Both the position numbers and the translations under genes were made by a program. This document shows, piece by piece, positions 8,165 to 17,250 of a stretch of DNA of 58,433 nt. Under the pieces are notes generated by a model. That model had not been told where the DNA came from. It saw only the letters and a list, made by a program, of their open reading frames with translations, and ran no database searches. The first letter of the stretch is position 1, and each line of letters opens with the position of its first letter. Source of the DNA: a virus; IMG/VR virus record IMGVR_UViG_3300025759_008281, positions 1-58,433 of that record. One strand, given 5' to 3'.

Positions 8165-9342
8165 AATGGTAAATCATCTAAACCACTTAATATATCACCT
8201 GCTAGAACAGTATCTATAATATCAGCACCAGATTCATTCTTAATAATAGCAGATTTATATTTATCAGCTATCTTAATATCTTCTGGATCAAGTTCAAACA
8301 TACCTTTACCAAAACCAAAACGGTTAAGTCCTAACGTTACAATCTTCACAAGAATATTTTTAACAATAAATTCTGTTAATTGTTTCTCATCAATCAAAAA
8401 CTTTATAAGCTTCTCATAATATTGAGTATATTCATGATTGTTATTTGGTACAGGTAATACTTTTCTAAGAGCTTTTACATTTATGTGATTCCAATTCTTG
8501 CAATATCTAATAGTATTAAAGTTCATGTAATACAAGAAGGCAACTTTATCCATACACTTATCAAGATTACAGTTAGCCATCATCTCTAAAGCCATGGACT
8601 TATCATCATCTGATGTACTTTCCTTAAAGATAGTATTGAATGATTTAAACTCTTCTTCAGTCATTACATGTAAGTTACTGTTACATAGTTCTACAATCCT
8701 AGTATCTTTTATAAGATTAGTAGCAGAAGCAATAGTATTATAATCATTTACTAAAGTTTCTTTAATGTACCATGTGTATTTGTTTTTACCTGATGTACGG
8801 TCTTTATACAAAGTCATTAAGTCATTTGCTGCTTTACTTGAAGTACCACAACTCCAAGAACTATTAGCATTTATTTGAAATACACCTTCTTCAGGTAATA
8901 TGTTCTTTAAATGAAGGAATGCTTGATCAGTAAAAAGAACTGAAAATCTAACATCATTTAATAAATCATTAAGATCATCCTTTGTTATACACCGTGCCCA
9001 TAAATTCTCAATGGAATCAGTTATAAAACTTTCTGATGTAATAATGTAATCAGCTTTGCTTTCACTTCTTGTAACTTTTAAGTTACATTCTTCTTTTAAT
9101 AAATCAACCTTATTTCTAGGAAGTTTTAACTTAGGAGTTCTATAAATGCTTTTATCTCTTAAATCATCTTTAGATACATTAATAAAATTAATGTTCTCCT
9201 CTTTAACTATTTCAGCTATTGGTGTAGACCAACTGTCTGTAGTTAATAAAAACTGACCTTTAGTTTCTAACTCTATACTACCAGTTCTAACTTTTGAGTT
9301 TCCTTTTTCAAACTCAAAACTAAGTTTATATAATTTAGTCAT
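8161..9342 (-). CDS. Unknown protein, paralogue of the upstream gene product
   Basis: 393 residues, not recognised. Around residues 70-110 it contains LPRNKVDLLKEE...KVTRSESKADYIITSESF, which parallels LPKCPVSSDRIKEA...ITVTNDYEKADFIITHDEF in the gene product at 9335-10384. The two therefore look like diverged duplicates. The K-A-D-(Y/F)-I-I-T element is reminiscent of BRCT-like strand-helix units, but this is speculative. It overlaps its upstream neighbour by 8 nt and the radical SAM gene by 4 nt. It ends in GLDDLPF, an acidic/hydrophobic tail. Confidence 0.6.
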   Translation of the reverse strand: MTKLYKLSFEFEKGNSKVRTGSIELETKGQFLLTTDSWSTPIAEIVKEENINFINVSKDDLRDKSIYRTPKLKLPRNKVDLLKEECNLKVTRSESKADYIITSESFITDSIENLWARCITKDDLNDLLNDVRFSVLFTDQAFLHLKNILPEEGVFQINANSSWSCGTSSKAANDLMTLYKDRTSGKNKYTWYIKETLVNDYNTIASATNLIKDTRIVELCNSNLHVMTEEEFKSFNTIFKESTSDDDKSMALEMMANCNLDKCMDKVAFLYYMNFNTIRYCKNWNHINVKALRKVLPVPNNNHEYTQYYEKLIKFLIDEKQLTEFIVKNILVKIVTLGLNRFGFGKGMFELDPEDIKIADKYKSAIIKNESGADIIDTVLAGDILSGLDDLPF

Positions 9343-10384
9343 CTTTTTTCTTTTTTAAATATTTACGGTATTCAGGTTTTACATGAACCTTAAAGACATA
9401 CAAGTCTCTGTTATGTATACTTATCTGTTTTCTTACTATAGGTTCTAGATATCTAAATGAATCAACATCTAATTTTTCTTCTTTTTCTAAATGAAGTATC
9501 ATGCTTTGTGCAGTGTAATGATAAAGCTTTCCTATATTAGCATTTTCTAACCAATACTGAACATCTTTATCCCTACTAAATCTATACATTTGATTGTATA
9601 TATTTTGTGCAAGTTGCCATAATAAATGGGGGCTCTTATCAGACCTAATAGTAGGTAGGACTTTTGCAACTAAAGAATAGTTCTCTTGGTTATAACTTTG
9701 CATCCATCCAGATATATCATCAACTAATGATTCAGTTAATTCAATTTTGTTAGCAGATTGACATAACATATCATCTACATCAACAACATCTAATTCATTT
9801 GTGTCAACCAGATGTGCTAAATTAATAGCTAATCCGGGTAAAACACATTCATCATAAAGACTTTCAGGATCATCTATTCTATAAGAACTACGAAACTCAT
9901 CCATACGTAAATCCCATAGCACTGATTTTCCAGTTGTTTTATGATACTCATCAACAAATTCCACATAACCATTAGTTCCCGGAAAAGCCTCATAGTTCCA
10001 CAACTTGTACATTGTCATACTTGTAAGGATCTTTTCTCCATCTCTAAACTTTTTATAAAACTCATCATGAGTTATTATAAAGTCAGCTTTTTCATAATCA
10101 TTTGTTACAGTAATCTTATGTTCCTTACAAGCTTCTTTGATTCTATCAGATGATACAGGACACTTAGGAAGTATAAATGCTTTTTTGTAGTTAGATAAAT
10201 CTACAGTAGCATTTGTATTATTTGATAATATGTCTCTAACTTTTTCAAAAATAGTTACATCTTGTGTTATAAGCACATCATGTATTTCATTAGAAGAAAA
10301 AACCCCATAAAAGGGGCTTTCTTCTAAATTAAAATGTTTGAGTGCATCTTGATTATACTCTTGGTATACAGATTTGTTTGCCAT
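9335..10384 (-). CDS. Unknown protein, paralogue of the downstream gene product
   Basis: 349 residues, not recognised. It shares an N-terminal module with the 393-residue neighbour (see 8161-9342): a proline-led strand, a short helix, then KADFIITHDEF. The C-terminal third is helical with several Trp and Tyr and a very basic tail (RKYLKKKKDD). It lies 1 nt below the MoxR-type ATPase gene, so all three are likely co-expressed. It might be a substrate or partner of the ATPase (inference from position only). Confidence 0.6.
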   Translation of the reverse strand: MANKSVYQEYNQDALKHFNLEESPFYGVFSSNEIHDVLITQDVTIFEKVRDILSNNTNATVDLSNYKKAFILPKCPVSSDRIKEACKEHKITVTNDYEKADFIITHDEFYKKFRDGEKILTSMTMYKLWNYEAFPGTNGYVEFVDEYHKTTGKSVLWDLRMDEFRSSYRIDDPESLYDECVLPGLAINLAHLVDTNELDVVDVDDMLCQSANKIELTESLVDDISGWMQSYNQENYSLVAKVLPTIRSDKSPHLLWQLAQNIYNQMYRFSRDKDVQYWLENANIGKLYHYTAQSMILHLEKEEKLDVDSFRYLEPIVRKQISIHNRDLYVFKVHVKPEYRKYLKKKKDD

Positions 10385-10385
10385 C

Positions 10386-11648
10386 TTATTTCATAGTCAT
10401 TTTAATAATCTCTGGCTTCATCATAAGCTTGTTAAACTTAGACTTGTTACCATTAAAAATAGTTCTAACAATCAAGTACTTAAGATCATTAGTAAAGTAA
10501 TCTTTAGTACATAATGCTTCCAATCTATCAGTAATCTTCTGAGTAATTGTATTCTCTTTAGAATATACTACAGAGAAGTTTGCCAACCTTGTTGCCAAAG
10601 TAGATGCAATGTCTGCTCTATAAGTATCTCCAGATCCAATACATCCTTTAAGTTCACCTAAGATGTAGCTCTCATTATCATGACTCAATAAATCTTTAGG
10701 TGTAACTAACTTGTCCAACTTGTTATTAATGAAAGTAGTGAACATAGATGCAAAAGCATCTCCTACAGAACCTTCACCAATCATTTGAATCATAGATAAG
10801 TTATCCTCAAAAGAATCAAAGCTAGATATAGAGTTAAAGAAAGTTGTGATAGATCTTGCATTAGTTTCTTGAGTTACTAACTCAGGGTGTAACAATAAGA
10901 AGTTAATACATCTTGTATCAATCCCAGCACCTTCTGCCCATTGAGCCCATACATTCACATCAAACTTTAGATTTGCAGTGATGTATCTTGTCTTTTGTGC
11001 AGAGTCAATACTATTAACCATATAATCCCCATTGTCTGGGTTTGCAGTTAATATAATATGCCAGTCTTTTGGAAGAGTCCAAGAGATATAAGTTTGTCTA
11101 TCAATCAACTCCATAACAGCTTGAATAAATCTAGTGTCTGCACGGTTCCAGTCATCAAGAAGTAATATACCTCCATCTTTTTTATCTGCTATCCATTCAG
11201 GTGCACAGTAAGACATTCTATTCTTACCAGTCATCTTCCAACCTTGTCTTAAATATTCTTCAACAGCTAGTTCATCAACCCATTGCCCAACTTTTTTTGT
11301 TACAGTAGAGTTAGCAACTTGTGCTGATGCAGCAGCTTTCTGAGCAGCAGTGTAATTAATATCATTGCTTTTAGAAGCTACTTTCTTTTCTTTATACATT
11401 TGAAATTGACGTACAGGGAAACCAACTAAGTCACCAAGTTCTTCAATTTGTGCCAAGTTTAGTTTTACAAAGTTCAACTTATTCTCTTCAGCAAGTTCAA
11501 CAACTGTAGATGTTTTACCAATACCTGATTCACCTACAACCTCAATTGCTACAGGGCCCTTACCATTCTCTTGTAAGAATCTGTTGTTAGTAATAATGTG
11601 ATTTACAAAACCTTTTAAATCTTCAATGTTTAAATTTACTTGTGCCAT
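10386..11648 (-). CDS. MoxR-type AAA+ ATPase
   Basis: 420 residues. Walker A GESGIGKTS (about 39-47), Walker B GGILLLDDWNRAD (about 160-172) and a sensor-type ILTANPDNGDY (about 200-210) define a AAA+ module of the MoxR group, followed by a helical lid and C-terminal region. MoxR ATPases act with VWA-domain partners as chaperones or metal-insertion/remodelling machines. The gene immediately downstream encodes such a VWA protein. The motifs are intact, so it should hydrolyse ATP. Its client in the infected cell is unknown. Confidence 0.85.
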   Translation of the reverse strand: MAQVNLNIEDLKGFVNHIITNNRFLQENGKGPVAIEVVGESGIGKTSTVVELAEENKLNFVKLNLAQIEELGDLVGFPVRQFQMYKEKKVASKSNDINYTAAQKAAASAQVANSTVTKKVGQWVDELAVEEYLRQGWKMTGKNRMSYCAPEWIADKKDGGILLLDDWNRADTRFIQAVMELIDRQTYISWTLPKDWHIILTANPDNGDYMVNSIDSAQKTRYITANLKFDVNVWAQWAEGAGIDTRCINFLLLHPELVTQETNARSITTFFNSISSFDSFEDNLSMIQMIGEGSVGDAFASMFTTFINNKLDKLVTPKDLLSHDNESYILGELKGCIGSGDTYRADIASTLATRLANFSVVYSKENTITQKITDRLEALCTKDYFTNDLKYLIVRTIFNGNKSKFNKLMMKPEIIKMTMK

Positions 11649-11659
11649 ACTTTTTTTAT

Positions 11660-12820
11660 TTAATTTAATTTGATTTTCTTCCCTGGTAATTCCTCATTAA
11701 TACCTGATATACTACTATGAACCCATAATGTGTTCTTTGGACAGTTATCAGGTGCATAAGCTTCACCATCTGTTAAATATATAAGGGCTGTGTAATGCCC
11801 TTTCTTTTCATTGTAATGATCAACAACAGGTTGAAATGAAGTACCACCTCTACCTTTGATCTCCCAATCTTTCTTTGGGTTAAATTCCTCTATTGAATTT
11901 ATTCTTGTGTCACACTGCACTACTGTTATTTTATGTCCAGTCTTATGCATGTGTGTTAACTCACTCATAAATTCTTGTAGCTCTTGGTTATTTACAGAGC
12001 CTGATGTATCTACACCAACACAGATGTGATTCTTAAACTTGATCTTTAAACCTGGGTTCTCTACATATCTTTTGTTGTACTTTCTTCTTAGCTTCTTAGT
12101 ATAAACTATAGAAGAGTTTCCAACAAATCTTCTGAGATAACCTTTCCAATCAAATTTTGGTGGTTCAACATGTCTAAGTCTTTGAATAAGATCAGCAAGC
12201 TCACCTGGAATATGACCTTGTCTTTTCTCAGTCATCTCTGCTGTATCTTTAAGCTGATGTTCAATTTGTTTTTCAACCAATTTCTTTTCAGCTTCACTTA
12301 AATCATCAAACTCATCCCATGTAGAATGATCATATTCTGTTTCACCATTCATCCTATCTAAAAGGTTATTTAGATTTGGACAAGAACCAGACTGTTGAGC
12401 TTGTTGTAAAGCATCATAATAAGCTTTGGTTCCTGCTCTCTCAGGTAAACTAAGTTCAGGGAATTGGTCTAATGTTAATCCACCTTCAGGTAAATACTTT
12501 GATTCAATATACTGATTGATCTCCAAGTCAGCTGCTATATTAAATAGCTTCTTGTCTGGATAAGCATCACGGATTGTTAAGTGACCAAATGAAATATGTA
12601 ATAGCTCATGCTTTAACAAACCAATTCTATGATCTTCACTAAGACCACCAAAGAATTCAGGGTTAACTGTAAGCTGTACACCTATTCCATTTTGACTAAC
12701 ACCTGCTGTAGGTATAGTTGTTTTATACTCCTTGTTAAGGCCTATTAGAAATAGACCATAAAAAGGTTCTTTAAATATTAAGTTTTTGCTAGTCTTTGCT
12801 AGCTGGTCCTGTACTACCAT
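11660..12820 (-). CDS. VWA-domain protein with N-terminal metallopeptidase-like domain (DUF2201-like)
   Basis: 386 residues. The N-terminal half has a zincin-type helix, LLKHELLHISFGHL (about residues 65-78, H-E-x-x-H), as in the putative metallopeptidase domain found beside MoxR ATPases. The C-terminal half is a von Willebrand A fold: VGVDTSGSV (MIDAS D-x-S-x-S) and later LTDGEA. This arrangement is the standard partner of MoxR proteins. The gene follows the ATPase's upstream neighbours in one operon and overlaps the preceding 133-residue gene by 7 nt. Whether the HExxH site cuts protein is untested. Confidence 0.8.
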   Translation of the reverse strand: MVVQDQLAKTSKNLIFKEPFYGLFLIGLNKEYKTTIPTAGVSQNGIGVQLTVNPEFFGGLSEDHRIGLLKHELLHISFGHLTIRDAYPDKKLFNIAADLEINQYIESKYLPEGGLTLDQFPELSLPERAGTKAYYDALQQAQQSGSCPNLNNLLDRMNGETEYDHSTWDEFDDLSEAEKKLVEKQIEHQLKDTAEMTEKRQGHIPGELADLIQRLRHVEPPKFDWKGYLRRFVGNSSIVYTKKLRRKYNKRYVENPGLKIKFKNHICVGVDTSGSVNNQELQEFMSELTHMHKTGHKITVVQCDTRINSIEEFNPKKDWEIKGRGGTSFQPVVDHYNEKKGHYTALIYLTDGEAYAPDNCPKNTLWVHSSISGINEELPGKKIKLN

Positions 12821-13215
12821 ACAATATTTATTTTTACATTGTCAATAAATTCATATGCACCACTAAGTGTTTCATTAAATTCATTCCTTACTACATAATG
12901 AAATATATCTTTCAAGTTGATTTCTGCATCAGGAAAGTTTTTGATTTCTTCATATAGATTTCTATACGTAATATTATCATTAGTATACCAAGAACCTATT
13001 ACACCAAACTTGCTGTTAAATGTATGTCTTCTAGTGAAAGTCAATTCTTTATATAATAACTTTATTATAATGTTCCATTCTTTTGAATCATCTCTAAGGT
13101 TATCAATATTAGACAGTGCTACCTCAAAATCTTCTTCACCAGCAAGCAACATCTTTACAATTTGGCTATACTCCTCTACTGTTAATCCTCTATTTTTAAC
13201 GTCTTTTGCATCCAT
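12814..13215 (-). CDS. Unknown protein upstream of the VWA gene
   Basis: 133 residues, mostly helical, not recognised. It overlaps the DUF6915-like gene upstream by 34 nt and the VWA gene downstream by 7 nt, which indicates translational coupling. No motif apparent. Confidence 0.6.
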   Translation of the reverse strand: MDAKDVKNRGLTVEEYSQIVKMLLAGEEDFEVALSNIDNLRDDSKEWNIIIKLLYKELTFTRRHTFNSKFGVIGSWYTNDNITYRNLYEEIKNFPDAEINLKDIFHYVVRNEFNETLSGAYEFIDNVKINIVW

Positions 13216-13529
13216 TCTGGTCTACTTTTATTTGTTAAGTGAATAATCCATTCTTTTGCTGAGGGTATGTAGTTATTACAATCCTCTTTAACATGTTGCT
13301 CTCCAACATATCTTGTATATACAGTTTTACCAACTGAATTAGTAAAACTTACTCCAAATACTTTTTCTGCTTCAAAAATTCCTTCAGAGTGATGACGGTA
13401 AAGCCTATGGTTAGAGTGTCCTAACCATGCTTTTGTTTCATCAAACCATTCATGAATATGAATATAGTCTTCAATCTCACCACCCCACTTTTTAACAGAA
13501 CTCTTAGCATGAATTCTTGGGTGAGCCAT
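13182..13529 (-). CDS. DUF6915-like protein
   Basis: 115 residues beginning MAHPRIHAKSSVKKWGGEIE and continuing with IHEWFDETKAWLGHSNHRLY, HHSEGIFEAEKVFG, YVGEQHVKED and an IPSAKEWI-type end. That order of histidine-rich elements is what I recall of the DUF6915 family, small His-rich proteins of unknown function seen in phages and bacteria. The regular His spacing suggests metal or nucleic acid binding (inference). It abuts the DUF6878-like gene. Confidence 0.65.
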   Translation of the reverse strand: MAHPRIHAKSSVKKWGGEIEDYIHIHEWFDETKAWLGHSNHRLYRHHSEGIFEAEKVFGVSFTNSVGKTVYTRYVGEQHVKEDCNNYIPSAKEWIIHLTNKSRPEWMQKTLKIED

Positions 13530-13879
13530 TATTGAAATAAAGGTTCTACTGGAAAGTCTGCTTCTTGTACAGTACGTTGATAGTATTCTACATAAGAAGT
13601 AAGGTTGATTACATCAATATATAAATATCCATAACCACCTTCATTGTTAACCCAATCACCTATTGTATGAACTTTATTGTTAATCATTGTATAACAAGCA
13701 TTACCAAGTTTATCTTCATCTTCATTAGATAAACCATTTTCTACACTTTTTTCTGCTTCATCATAGTGTTCAATCCATTGGATATCACCATCATCTCCAG
13801 AACCATCAAAATGTACTGTAACTTTTGCTACACCAAGATCTTTAAGTTTTGTTATTAATGCTATGTCTTTTATTTCCAT
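13529..13879 (-). CDS. DUF6878-like protein
   Basis: 116 residues. The pattern VTVHFDGSGDDGDIQWIEHY, then a helix, then GDWVNNEGGYGYLYIDV matches what I recall of the DUF6878 family (G-x-G-D-S/D-G-D-I ... W-x-x-N-x-G-G-x-G). Function unknown. It overlaps the RusA-like gene upstream by 38 nt and its stop shares a base with the next start, so it is part of the same polycistronic message. Neighbouring DUF6915 and MoxR/VWA genes suggest one functional cassette (inference). Confidence 0.6.
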   Translation of the reverse strand: MEIKDIALITKLKDLGVAKVTVHFDGSGDDGDIQWIEHYDEAEKSVENGLSNEDEDKLGNACYTMINNKVHTIGDWVNNEGGYGYLYIDVINLTSYVEYYQRTVQEADFPVEPLFQ

Positions 13880-14252
13880 CTTTCAAAATTTCTATGTACA
13901 CTCCCGGATTTTTTTTATCATAACTGTAATGCTCAAACACGGGAATAATAAAATCAGCATTATCATCTTCAATCCAACCTGCTTTAACCATATCATCTTG
14001 TACAGTTTGTGCTGGATTTATATAGTCAAACTTATGTCTACTTCCTCTAATGAAAGTAAACCCTATTTTAACTGGGGTTTGGTACTTTTCAAACTCTTTT
14101 TTAAATGCCTTAGCATGTTTAGTATAGTGGTCTTTAGTATTTTTTCTGTAAGTCATTACTGTCTTACTAGAAATAAAATACTTTCCAGTCCATCTTCTAC
14201 CATTCTTACTACTAGGGACATTAAAAGGTATAAACCATTTAGTCTTTGCCAT
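13842..14252 (-). CDS. RusA-like Holliday junction resolvase
   Basis: 136 residues. N-terminal PFNVPSSKNGRRW resembles the start of RusA-type proteins. The acidic catalytic cluster appears as FDYINPAQTVQDDMVKAGWI followed by EDDNADFI (about residues 76-103), the D-x-x-N-x-x-K/Q-x-x-x-D...D-D spacing of RusA active sites. RusA dimers resolve four-way DNA junctions, useful for debranching concatemers before packaging. It overlaps the primase gene by 14 nt upstream and the DUF6878-like gene downstream. Confidence 0.7.
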   Translation of the reverse strand: MAKTKWFIPFNVPSSKNGRRWTGKYFISSKTVMTYRKNTKDHYTKHAKAFKKEFEKYQTPVKIGFTFIRGSRHKFDYINPAQTVQDDMVKAGWIEDDNADFIIPVFEHYSYDKKNPGVYIEILKDGNKRHSINNKT

Positions 14253-15234
14253 TGTATCTATTTAAATAATGTTTTAATTTGGGACCAAGCTCTTTATGCA
14301 CCTCTTGGATACCATGTTCTGAGACAGCATCTGATATATCCTTACATATAGAAAGACAAAAACCACTGATATTATATGTATTCTCATATACTTCAATAGC
14401 TTTCTTGCCTGCCTCATCATTATCAAACAACGTTATAATGTTCTTGTATTTATTTTTAAGATTCTCTATAACATAAGGTTTGATAATAGTATTCTCACTG
14501 TTAGGTGCAATAACTTCTAACTTGTAACCAAAACTTCTTAAACACATAGCATCTTTTAAAGATGAACATATTACCAAATAATCAGGCTCATAAGTTAGTT
14601 GGTCCAACCCTTGAATGTAAGGTTTAGTATTATAAAACTTTTGCTTCTTACTACCTGGACTATATATTTTATACACTTCACCAGTGTGATCATAGTATCC
14701 ATAGGTTAAAGGAGATCTAGCTTTAAATGTTTCTACCTTACCATCTATTTCTTTTGATAAGGAATAGTATTCAATGGGTCTAACATTATACTTATCTAAA
14801 AGACTACTACCAATATTATAAGACATCCAGTAGTCAGCATCTTTTTTCTGCCAACCTCTGTTCTGTATATAGTCTAGTTTCCATTTGGGTTGTACAACTA
14901 TTTTTGAATCCTTACTAACACTATTAGTCTTTAGATAATTATTATAATCATCTATCATTTTATCAATAGCAATGTTATAAGGAATGTTAAATAGTTCTTG
15001 TATCAAACTAATTTTACCACCATACTTACCTGTTGAAAAGTCTTTGTACATATATTGCATCTTAGTTTTATCAACAAAAATGCAGAAACTTGGTGTTCTT
15101 TCTGATGGATTAAAGATTGATTTAATCTTTATATCCTGACCAGTTAACTCTTCAGATAAGTTTAAGTAATATTTAAAAACCCAATAACTTGGTACACTTG
15201 ATTCATCTATTACAATTTTTTTTGTGCTTAACAT
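14239..15234 (-). CDS. DNA primase with Toprim domain, degenerate zinc finger
   Basis: 331 residues from the ATG at 15234; a TTG three codons earlier is less likely. The N-terminus keeps the frame of a CHC2 zinc-binding domain (ERTPSF near residue 45, then YMYKDFSTGKYGGKISLI) but the zinc cysteines and histidine are replaced. The Toprim part shows LVICSSLKDAMCL (Glu position changed to Ser-Ser-Leu), then IITLFDNDEAGKKA (D-x-D metal site, about residue 285). It should make RNA primers for the replicative polymerase, near the helicase and SSB genes. A hairpin terminator lies just upstream, so transcription into this gene may be reduced or restarted. Confidence 0.8.
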   Translation of the reverse strand: MLSTKKIVIDESSVPSYWVFKYYLNLSEELTGQDIKIKSIFNPSERTPSFCIFVDKTKMQYMYKDFSTGKYGGKISLIQELFNIPYNIAIDKMIDDYNNYLKTNSVSKDSKIVVQPKWKLDYIQNRGWQKKDADYWMSYNIGSSLLDKYNVRPIEYYSLSKEIDGKVETFKARSPLTYGYYDHTGEVYKIYSPGSKKQKFYNTKPYIQGLDQLTYEPDYLVICSSLKDAMCLRSFGYKLEVIAPNSENTIIKPYVIENLKNKYKNIITLFDNDEAGKKAIEVYENTYNISGFCLSICKDISDAVSEHGIQEVHKELGPKLKHYLNRYNGKD

Positions 15235-15257
15235 ATTTATCAATCAATAAAGTAAAA

Positions 15258-15279
15258 AAGGAGAGCTTATGCTCTCCTT
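15258..15279 (-). terminator. Rho-independent terminator after SSB-like gene
   Basis: Perfect 9-bp inverted repeat AAGGAGAGC/GCTCTCCTT with a 4-nt loop; on the minus strand it is followed by T-rich sequence (TTTTTTACT). It ends the transcript of the SSB-like gene upstream of the primase. Confidence 0.85.
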
Positions 15280-15301
15280 AAATTACTCTATTATATTTAG
15301 A

Positions 15302-15985
15302 TTACAAATCAAAATCATCACCTACACTTGTTCCAGCTGTTTCAAAAGGAACACTAGTATCAGTAGTTGTATTATTAGTTTTGTTTTGTAATTCTCTAAC
15401 ATGCTCAGCTTTGTTGAATGTCAACAATCTAGAGTTTTCAGTGTTAGCAGCTTCCATAGGAACTCCATCCTTAGATGGTCTTGGGAAGTATAAGTCATAA
15501 TTCACATAACCTTCTTTATTTTCCCATTCTCTACCACCAACACAAGCATTAAAGTAACCTGTTCCAGAGAACAAACTATTACATGCTTTCATAAAGTCCT
15601 CAATAGTCTCTGCTTCAATTAAATCTAAATCAGATCTTAAACCAAGAACTTCAGACAAAGTAATCATAGCTTTCATGATCTCTGTGTCTCTATTTACTAC
15701 TCTACCACTTGGCAATGTAGCATCTTTATATGCATAAGGGGACATTCTAATTCTTCCTACTTGCCCTTCATATCTTTCACCATTAGGATCATTTACATTC
15801 TTAAGGAAACCTGTAAAGTCTCCTTTAACTGGTTCACTTTCACAATGTAGTGTAACATTATAAGCTTCTGTATCATATGGTGTTTGATCCATAGTGATAG
15901 CATTGATCTTAATTAATTGGTTACCTACTCCTAAAACTGGTTTCACTTTTCCTGCTCCTGCAGACATGTCTTTAGTACTTAACAT
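15302..15985 (-). CDS. Single-stranded DNA-binding protein (phage SSB-like)
   Basis: 227 residues with a beta-rich core, a Ser/Thr/Asn-rich linker (about 200-215) and an acidic tip ending GDDFDL. That tail is the usual protein-docking peptide of SSBs. It is followed by a strong terminator and flanked by primase and Sak4-like ATPase genes, which fits a highly expressed SSB of the replication/recombination module. The core is not close to classic E. coli SSB, so the call rests on tail and context. Its N-terminus begins MLSTK, as does that of the primase. Confidence 0.65.
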   Translation of the reverse strand: MLSTKDMSAGAGKVKPVLGVGNQLIKINAITMDQTPYDTEAYNVTLHCESEPVKGDFTGFLKNVNDPNGERYEGQVGRIRMSPYAYKDATLPSGRVVNRDTEIMKAMITLSEVLGLRSDLDLIEAETIEDFMKACNSLFSGTGYFNACVGGREWENKEGYVNYDLYFPRPSKDGVPMEAANTENSRLLTFNKAEHVRELQNKTNNTTTDTSVPFETAGTSVGDDFDL

Positions 15986-16018
15986 ACACTTTCTTTTTTT
16001 TGGTTAAACATTAAAAAA

Positions 16019-16702
16019 TTATTCTTCATACTTCAATATACAATCTTTAACATACTGAAGATCATTTGGGATTGTAAGATCTTCAAACATTCCCATTGGT
16101 GATTTACAGGTATTCTCTCCATTAGTTTGAGTTTCAAACACATATTCAAGACTACCATCTTCTTGCTTGATAGCTTTACCAAACAAAACTATAGAAAATA
16201 AGCCCTCCAAAGTTAATGCATTATCTATCATTTTACCAACAGTTTTTGCTTTAACTTTTCTATGACCATTAATATCAGTTGAATCTTCTGAATGAGTTAA
16301 GAAAAAGATGTATAAGTCTTCCCTCAAATCTTTTGGCATCTTTGCTACTTGTGCTAAGTTAGAAGCAATTTGGGTAAACTTATCATAACCTTTCTCATTA
16401 GCTCTATCAAAATATTCAAAGCTAGACATATACTGCCAATCATCAATAACAATGTTTGTGATGTGTGGCATTTTATCATTAACATGTTTCAAGGCTTTTA
16501 CAATACCAACAGAACTTGAAGTTGATGTCAAGTTACCATTAGGATTATCTTTACCTATTTGCTTATACTTACCCTTCCATCCTTTGAATGGTAAAGGTTT
16601 ATTAGCAATGTTTATAATGAAGGTTTCTTCAGGGTTTAAGTTTCTGATTGAGGTTGATTTACCTGAACCAGACTCTGCAATTATTAACGTGCTTTGTGCC
16701 AT
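16019..16702 (-). CDS. Sak4-like RecA-fold ATPase (single-strand annealing/recombination)
   Basis: 227 residues with a P-loop at the very N-terminus (IIAESGSGKSTSI, about 7-19) and a Walker B-like IVIDDWQYM (about 84-92). The FFLTHSED segment (about 132-139) fits sensor II/Q-loop of the core-only RecA/Sak4 group. Proteins of this class promote phage recombination with SSB, encoded directly downstream. The size is typical for Sak4 (220-240 residues). It lacks an N-terminal RecA domain. Confidence 0.75.
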   Translation of the reverse strand: MAQSTLIIAESGSGKSTSIRNLNPEETFIINIANKPLPFKGWKGKYKQIGKDNPNGNLTSTSSSVGIVKALKHVNDKMPHITNIVIDDWQYMSSFEYFDRANEKGYDKFTQIASNLAQVAKMPKDLREDLYIFFLTHSEDSTDINGHRKVKAKTVGKMIDNALTLEGLFSIVLFGKAIKQEDGSLEYVFETQTNGENTCKSPMGMFEDLTIPNDLQYVKDCILKYEE

Positions 16703-16703
16703 A

Positions 16704-17240
16704 TTATAATTTTTTCTCTAATATATTTGCTATTCTATCTATTGACTTAGTTAATCTCTCTATTGAGGCAACTACAGTCATCTCTTTTTCATCCGGGTTA
16801 GGAATATCATTAAGATCTAACTGAATGTTTATAATGTCTTCTTTGACTTTGTGTGTTATATCTTTGAGTGCTTTTAACTCAGATACAGGAATAAGATGTG
16901 TTTGAAAACCACTACGGCTTTCATGTACTTCATACTCCTCATCCCAGAATGGATTAAACTTAATGTAATACAAAGTTCTCTTTGGATCTTCACATTCATA
17001 ATCCATGCTAACAAACTCCGTGTAGATGTCTTGTTCTTTTTTCAACTCACTAGGAAAGAATGAAACATGTAGTTCATCTTTACCACTTGGTCTAAAAGCC
17101 ATCTTAGGAATGTATAATGCATCTTCTAGATTATTTTTTTTAAAATAATCCTCATGCTCTTTTCTAAGTTCTGCTACTTTTGCTTTACGTTCTGCAGGTG
17201 TCATAAAACTTTTTTTTTCAACTTGTTTAGTATTAATCAT
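16704..17240 (-). CDS. Unknown replication-module protein
   Basis: 178 residues: a basic helical N-terminus (TPAERKAKVAELRKEH), a beta-rich middle with many aromatics, and a C-terminal coiled helix (ERLTKSIDRIANILEKKL). Not recognised. It lies between the replicative helicase and the Sak4-like ATPase with 1-10 nt gaps, so a helper role in replication or recombination is inferred from context only. Confidence 0.6.
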   Translation of the reverse strand: MINTKQVEKKSFMTPAERKAKVAELRKEHEDYFKKNNLEDALYIPKMAFRPSGKDELHVSFFPSELKKEQDIYTEFVSMDYECEDPKRTLYYIKFNPFWDEEYEVHESRSGFQTHLIPVSELKALKDITHKVKEDIINIQLDLNDIPNPDEKEMTVVASIERLTKSIDRIANILEKKL

Positions 17241-17250
17241 ATCTAACTAT

